Part shown: positions 57,875 to 64,000 of the stretch, in pieces
Position numbering within the stretch: the stretch's first letter is position 1
Layout of the letters: every line of letters starts with the position of its first letter
NCBI RefSeq assembly: GCF_020379485.1
Contig: NC_063452.1
Span: 57,247,338 to 57,311,337 of the forward strand
Origin: Brassica napus
Lineage: Eukaryota; Streptophyta; Magnoliopsida; Brassicales; Brassicaceae
Direction: 5' to 3'
DNA: 64,000 nucleotides
Program-made: the position numbers and the translations under genes
Notes under the pieces: model-generated
Seen by the model: only the letters and a program-made list of their open reading frames with translations
Database searches by the model: none
What the model was told of the DNA's origin: nothing

Positions 57875-58223
57875 CTCCGCTCTCTTTCTTTCTATCTCTC
57901 CTCAACAGATCTTTTTGATTCTTTCTTTCTCTCTCTCTCTCGTGCTTGCGCGTTACAAGTTGGAATATATATCTCTATATATACAAAGTAAAGTTGGCTT
58001 GAGTTGGAGTGTTCTGTCTTCTCATTGATTATTCTGAATATCTGATTAATTATAGTATTACTATAGTACTCCTTAAGCAACCATTGACAACTGTTCGTTT
58101 GATTTAATCAATTATTTGGAAGATTCGTCTAACTTCATAAATAGTTTTGATGTATAACTTCCGCAAGAAAAGCCATTTTTTCCTGGGGAAAAACAAAAGT
58201 ACTAAACAATGTATCAACTAAAA

Positions 58224-58486
58224 AACCTCTAAAGTATTTTTTTTTTTTTTTTGCCATCTTTTATTAAAGTGCTGGGCCGAAGCCCAAAACACAGAAAAAA
58301 CACTAAAAGCCCACAAAATGGACATAACAAAACAGAAACAAATGGGCCTAAAGCCCAATCGACCCACAAATGTAAACGCGCGTCAACCAAACATACGTGA
58401 CCGTCCACGCGTTGAGATTCACCGTCAACGCGACACACGCGTCCGGACACCTCATGAAGCATGAACGCCAACCTCTAAAGTATTTT
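58224..58486 (-). mobile_element. Short retroposon with poly(A) tail and 17-bp target duplication
   Basis: aacctctaaagtatttt at 58224-58240 is exact at 58470-58486. The 229-base insert read on the minus strand ends ...TTTAATAAAAGATGGC and poly(A), with AATAAA about 15 bases before the tail. The junction TTTT/AAA fits LINE endonuclease cutting. It is probably a 5'-truncated retroposon or processed transcript; the ORF on the minus strand (58229-58471) spans the tail and is not a gene. Confidence 0.75.
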
Positions 58487-59159
58487 AAATCACCTTCATA
58501 ATTATTATTTTTTAGATATTTACGAACTAGAGATAGTCAATAAAAATTAAAGCGTTCAAATAATTCAATAATTTGTCCACCAGAAATTTGATGTTATTAA
58601 TATTAGGCATCATTATTATACAAGTTGTGATTTAAGTGCGTAACCAACTGTCTGTCTATACAGGATGTTGCTCAAAAACAAGTTGTCGTCTAGCAAAATT
58701 TGGTTTTTGTGTCATTGATTGGATAACGAAAGTACAAAACCCAAAATGAGAAGTTGCCAAATCCATAACTTTAACGCTATTGACCGATTTAACATCCCAC
58801 CCTGATAAGCTGGTAAGTAATATTCACTCCGTTACACAAACGTTTTAGTATTTTCACACATATTAAAAAAACACATTAAACAACCATAATAAATGTATCA
58901 TTTTCTGTAATTTTCAATTTTCAATAACTTTTTACAAATAGTAATTCAGTAAAATCAATTAATTTACGTGAAGTTTACATTTTTTCATAGAAAACACAAA
59001 AAATACATCTTTCTGAAACAAACATTTTTTCTAAAAAGTCTATCATTAAGGAACAGAGGAGTACACAATACTACCCATATGAGTTTTTAATTTTCACTTG
59101 AAAATTTGCGAAAGAAAGTTATTTGCATTTTATCATAATTTACGTTATGCTAGAACAAC

Positions 59160-60190
59160 AATTTTCCGTTGGGTTTGTCGAACTTAAAAACAATTTTGTT
59201 ATTCTTTTCAGGTAATTGGTAGTTTATACTAAATTTATAATGATTTTATAACGCATAAGCGTTACAAAAATTAGAAAATATTGATACAAAAACATTAAAA
59301 TAACAAATTTACAAATGACAGAAGTCTCTGGTTTAGTTAGATAAGTTACGTCAAAATACATTAAAAAAATTAAAATTTTACTATCACCAAGATTTATTTG
59401 AATGTTACTCGCTTTAAAAATCTTAAAAACTCTGTAAAGTTATCTTTGGTTAATCGCATTTTAAACATTTCTTATTTGTTTTATTTTATTTTCCAATTTC
59501 AACTTTGTTTTGGAGTAATGTTTTTCTATTATATTTTCCATTCTAAAATAGAGTAGAAATGAGTTTACTTAAAAGTATTCACCATTGTTTTTATTTATTT
59601 TTTTCATAAAAAATTTAAATCAAATTAAACATTAATTCTATATTAAAGTTATTCAATTAAAAAAAACAATTTTGTGCATTTAAAGTGTTTCATCGTGTTT
59701 ATCGAACATAAAAACAATTTTCCATTCTTTTTAGGTAACTGGTGACTTTTACTAATTCATAATGATTTTGTAACGCATAAACGTTATAGAAAATTTAAAA
59801 ACTGAAAATATTGATATAGAAACACCAAAAAAAAAAATCTTTGTTTTCATTTATGATCATTCAAATTATAAAGGTTATGTTAAAATAATTTTTAAAATTA
59901 ATATTCACTAAAATAAATTTGTAGGTTGTCCATTTAAAAAAATCTTAAACAATTGTGTAATATATACAATTTATAGTCTTTTGAGCGTTTTAAAATTTAC
60001 TTCATTTTCATTTTAAGTTCTGGAGTAAAATAAATTTTAATCTTGTTATATGTTACTATAAAATATAGTAAGATGAGTTTATTTCATAAATTGGGTAATC
60101 ATATTACTATTTTATTTTTGTTATTTATTTATCATTAAAAATATAAAATTTAACTAAAACTCAATTATGTTTTGAAGTTTGTTCAATTTT
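59160..60190. repeat. Diverged AT-rich tandem duplication, period about 524 bp
   Basis: The phrases cgaac-t/a-taaaaacaatttt (59179, 59703), ataatgatttt-ataacgcataa (about 59238, 59758) and tctggagtaa-type sequence recur in the same order. Divergence is high, so it is old. Confidence 0.6.
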
Positions 60191-60376
60191 AAATAAATTT
60201 TTTTTTACATAAAAAATGATCACATAGAATCCTGAAATTATCAAGTAGTTCTTATATACATTCCAGTTATCTTTTTAGAATTACTACAATCAAAATTACT
60301 TAAATAGACCGAAAAGCAAAAGAAAAAGACAAGTCATAAAACGCAAACATCAAATTTAAATTATATTCCCTTTCTG

Positions 60377-60429
60377 AAACTTACGAGTATATTTTTATCA
60401 AAAAAAAAAAAAAAACTTACGAGTATATT
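60377..60429 (+). mobile_element. Poly(A) micro-insertion with 17-bp target duplication
   Basis: aaacttacgagtatatt at 60377-60393 is exact at 60413-60429. The insert is TTTATC and 13 A. Confidence 0.7.
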
Positions 60430-61180
60430 CTGGATGAAAAAGTTAAGCAAATGATATTTCCCAAAAAGGTATTGTCCAAGATTATAAAATATGTACACTA
60501 GTATCGAAGCACATTGGTTTGGTAGCAAGTTAGCGAACATTACCACAAAATCAGTTTGTAGATTTGACATCATGCTTTCTTTAGAAATAAGTTGAGAACA
60601 CAAGTTTGATCAAATTCCAAATTGAAATAAACATAGGAGTATAGGACTATTGTTTTCATGATCCATCCCGACTTTTTTAGTCCACCAGTTTCTCATTAGT
60701 TCGGCACATCTGGCCTCAGAGCTTGTTTAGCCATACTATCCTCAAACACTAGGTTTTCCCGAATACAGAAACTAAAAGGAGCATAATAAAAAGATTTTGT
60801 CAAACGCCAAATATCAAATAAAATTCGGTGGAGATCCGAACAATGTCCACCATCTAAGATCGCCGGAGTCAGCTTTATTTGTACTTAGTCTTTATGATAA
60901 ATGTTTTCAGAATTAAGTTAGAAATGAAATCAAACTTGTCTTTGTGACAGTGAACAACTAGATCGAACATATATATATATATAAGACTGCATATCATTTT
61001 CGTTTACTGATATGTTTCTTATTATATTTGTTTCCACAAAAATGGAGAAATATATTTATCAACTGAATAAAATTTTGCAGTATTGGGAATCTTCCCAATA
61101 CAATTCAAACCAAACCAATATGTAACCAAACTCAACTAGACAGAAAAGTCTGAAAGAAAAGTATATTGATTTTTTTCTTA

Positions 61181-61252
61181 AAAGATCGTTTGAACAAAAT
61201 CTAGTTGTGTCGCTTGAAAGATCGCTTGAACAAAATCTAGTTGTGCCGCTGA
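61181..61252. repeat. 36-bp tandem duplication
   Basis: aaagatcg-t/c-ttgaacaaaa begins at 61181 and 61217 and runs on through tctagttgtg-t/c-cgct. Two copies are near-identical. Confidence 0.85.
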
Positions 61253-62274
61253 TCATCAACACCATTAAAACGTGCAATAAAACATATTTGTTGTCCGCTG
61301 TTGCCAACAACTCCAAAACGAACATAACCGTAGTAGACTATTGCGACCACAAGACCTACATTAACTGGATTGCAGTATAAGTTTGTTCGGATTCCGAAGC
61401 AGCAAAGTGTTGAAAGAAGACAGCCAGGTTGACAAAAACATCATCTTCATCATGTCATTATCGGCAATAATCATCCATGGTAGACTACAAACCAATAAGA
61501 GCACATAGCCAAGGTACAAGGATCTTTTTTTATACTAATTTATTATGTTTGTTATAAATTGTGAAATCATTACATCTAGAAATAGAACATAAAATTATAT
61601 TTCTGCTAGGAAGTTTCACATATGATAGTTATATTTCGATTCTATTTGCATCATAGTAAAAATTGTATGTATTTTTTTATTAATCTTCATAATTGTTAAT
61701 ACATTGTTTTAGGATTCAAAATCCATATCTTCTTCTGCAAAAGCATTAAAGAATATTTTATTTAGTTACTGTATTCTACAAAGAAGAATGACGTATGTAA
61801 CTTTGCGACGTAGTCACGTAGCATCATACCATCAAAATCTCAAATTTTTGCTTATAAATGAAATATAGATATAGAAAATCACACACTGGTAGTTAACCAT
61901 TTTCATCGGTTTTATGGTAATAAAATCAAATTCTGATTCGAGTAAATTAACATCTATGGAAACCCAACAAGAAGAATCTAGTCAAGCCCAAATACTATTC
62001 CGATCGCGTGAAACCCGCTCATGGATTATTCTCAACCCGACCCGGTAATAATTACCCGCTTTAAAAGTCACGCGCTCGGGAATAACATCATTAACGGGCC
62101 CACGTCCCTATGTTGATATATTCAGTTAATGATGACGTTACCGTCACAGCTAAGCTAAAGTACTCACGATTCGATAGAAAAAAAATGACCGCTTATAAAC
62201 GGCGTTTGCTCACAGAAGAATAAACAAAAAGGCAAAACGAGCGAAAAAGTTAAACCCCCAAAATCGCAACCACC

Positions 62275-64000
62275 ATGACCACCGTAACGGAAGGCGCGAA
62301 GGCTGTCACGCCGAGGTGTAAGAATAGCGGAAGGCTGCGTGTGATGTGTAGGTACGGCGGAAGTATACTCTCGCTCCCGCAGACGAAATCGCCGCGCTAC
62401 GTCGGCGGAGACACTCGGATCGTCGCCGTCCCTCCCTCCGCGGAGACGAGCGTCGCATCGCTCGTCAGCCACCTCGTGGTCACGCTCGGAATCTCTTACG
62501 ATTTCAAGGTCAAGTATCAGTTGCCCGATCAGGAGCTGGACTCGCTCATCTCCGTCGAGACGGACGAGGATGTTCAGATCATGATGGAGGAGCACGGATA
62601 CCTCACGTGCGAGTCCTCGATCCCGAAGACGCGCGTTCGGCTGTTTCTCTTCCCTTCGAAAACTCAAGGCGGCGCGAGTCGGGGAGATCCGGCTCAGTGT
62701 AAAGCTGGGGAGGCGGCGGCGGGGGATGTTGATTGGCTTGGGATAGGGGAGTCGAATCCTACTCGCGATGAGTTGACTCAGCCCGTGCTTCAGCACCCGA
62801 AGACTGATACGTGGTTCGTAGATGCGTTAAAAGGGGTGGAGATGATGCAGACTGGGGGGAATAATAGCGGGAGTAGCGCCGGGAGCGGTGGGATTTGCGG
62901 ACAGGAGTCGATGATGCTCGAGACTAATTCGTCGTTTGGCTCGACGTCGTCCTCTGTTTCTTCGAGCAAATTGCCTCCGATGAAGAGCACCGGCGAGGAC
63001 AATACGTCGAATTCTCAGGTCAAGTTTGCGCCCATAGAATCACTGACAAGGTATTATATTCCTTAAGTGTGGTGACATAAAAGCTATCTCTTGAAGTAAC
63101 TTTAAAAAAGAAAACATAACTCTTGGAGCGATCCTGTTGTTGAGTATAGGTTTTCTTCTATATATATGATCCGTGGAACAAGTTCATATACTCTCAGAGA
63201 TCATGTTGTTGAAGTGAGTTAAGAAGAAAACATAGTTCTTGGAGCAATCCTGTTGTTGAGTGTAGGCTTTCTTCTCTATATATACATGATCTGTGGAACA
63301 AGTTCGTAGTCTAGACAGTAAGGACAATGCGCTCTGGTGTATGTTATTCCTTTGTGATGTATTTTTATTCTAGTATTTGAATTTGAGTTTCTAATTCCTA
63401 AGGATTGTATATATTTTTTTTATTTTCAGAGAAGATGTCAATCCTCTAATCACGTTTTGTTCAAAAGACAATTCTTTTGCTGATCACCATTCTTCCTTTC
63501 CTTCTTACTGTTAACAGCGGCAATACTGCAGTCACACCAATATCTTTTCAAGAGCTACCGACAAGCCCTCATGTTTTGGAGACCAAATTATCTCCAAACA
63601 CGTACGAGCCTGACCTAAACAAACCAGTTCCAGTTTCGGGGTATCCACAATTTCTGAACCAAGCTCAACAACAACAACAACCTATCTACGTGGTTTACAC
63701 TGGACAGCCGCCTTACATGACCGGAAACTCACCTATGGCATTGCCTGCGTACCAGCACATGAACCAGATACATTATCAGCTCCAGCCTCAGCCATACCCA
63801 GTCTATTATCCAGTTGAGCAGTATAATTCGAGGTATGTTCAAGCTCCGCCTGTGAGACACAACACCGCTCTAAACACCCACCATGTTGAATCCCCAGTGG
63901 CTCGCACCAGCAGCCCTCTAGCTCCAGAGTTTTCCTCGCAGGTTTACCTTACACCCAAACCCGATTCATCGGTGCAAACATCAAGTGAAGCTGGTGTTAG
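62275..64000 (+). CDS. PB1 (octicosapeptide/Phox/Bem1p) domain protein, partial at right edge
   Basis: Exon 1 is 62275-63050 (258 codons plus 2 bases) and exon 2 begins at 63518 and is open to the window end. The PB1 domain covers about residues 18-125: RLRVMCRYGGSILSLPQTKSPRYVGGDTRIV, then the acidic OPCA-type stretch DQELDSLISVETDEDVQIMMEE. After it comes a Ser/Gly-rich disordered part. Exon 2 is rich in Pro, Gln and Tyr (QQQQQPIYVVYTG, YQLQPQPYPVYYPVEQY). It is the At5g16220-like member of a plant family with no assigned biochemical role known to me; PB1 domains pair with other PB1 domains. A small extra exon within the intron (63430-63517) cannot be ruled out. Exon 1 is strongly GC-rich for this window. 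Confidence 0.88.
63091..63320. repeat. About 117-bp tandem duplication in the PB1 gene intron
   Basis: gaaaacata begins at 63110 and 63226; ctcttggag-c-atcctgttgttgag-type sequence, taggttttcttct and tggaacaagttc follow in both with a few differences. Confidence 0.8.

Larger units (their letters stand above)
57875..62274. other. 4.4-kb AT-rich intergenic region
   Basis: It holds the desaturase promoter with CT/GA runs near 57885-57945, the retroposon at 58241-58469, a large AT-rich duplication at 59160-60190, a poly(A) micro-insertion, a 36-bp duplication, and the PB1 gene promoter with GGGCCCACG near 62096. ORFs here (such as 60361-60603 and 61059-61325) show no family motif. Confidence 0.6.

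Noticed and set aside
62164..62796. 210-residue minus-strand ORF opposite the PB1 gene
   Set aside because: Shadow ORF over the GC-rich first exon, which has a clear PB1 domain on the plus strand.
1..64000. CRISPR arrays, bacterial operons, tRNA or rRNA genes
   Set aside because: Spliced plant genes dominate; no spaced identical repeats of CRISPR type were seen and no tRNA or rRNA sequence was recognised by eye.

Overview
This window is nuclear DNA from a flowering plant, and most likely from a Brassica-type crucifer. The genes have GT-AG introns and AT-rich intergenic DNA. Their products are near-identical in style to Arabidopsis proteins, and their order matches Arabidopsis chromosome 5 read backwards from about At5g16470 to At5g16220. 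Locus names are from memory and were not searched. The much larger intergenic spaces, full of Helitrons, hAT-like elements and LINE debris, fit Brassica rather than Arabidopsis itself.

Layout: MBS2-like zinc finger (minus, cut by the left edge); two tandem NC/LRAT-domain genes (plus) separated by a tail-to-head pair of non-autonomous Helitrons; FRL1 (minus); a broken UCH1 remnant; COG1 (minus, 6 exons); TRAPPC8/TRS85 (plus, 28 exons); a dead LINE (minus); a two-TIR-domain gene with a MITE inside it (plus); 4.4 kb of intergenic DNA; SYN4/RAD21.3 cohesin (minus, 15 exons); ELF9 (minus, 15 exons); a four-helix membrane protein like At5g16250 (plus); two stearoyl-ACP desaturase genes (minus) separated by a nested hAT-like element pair and a WDR12 pseudogene; 4.4 kb of AT-rich DNA; and a PB1-domain gene (plus, cut by the right edge). 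Exon boundaries were built by hand: GT-AG sites were chosen so that reading phase is kept through every exon and protein length agrees with the family.

The genes are housekeeping or regulatory and are not one pathway. COG1 and TRAPPC8 are both vesicle-tethering subunits, FRL1 and ELF9 both bear on flowering, and the two desaturases are duplicates. UCH1 is reduced to scraps at its expected place and I see no VAT1 (At5g16290) between COG1 and TRAPPC8, which fits gene loss after polyploidy.

The most interesting material is in the mobile DNA. Four or five insertions consist of little more than a poly(A) tail, flanked by target-site duplications of 8 to 17 bp, and one has an empty site in the neighbouring Helitron. 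A hAT-like element carries a 27-bp satellite in two opposite orientations and is itself hit by a second hAT-like element, both with 8-bp duplications. A MITE in the TIR gene could be spliced out in frame. One NC-gene intron is stop-free and a multiple of three, so simple ORF calling runs straight through it.
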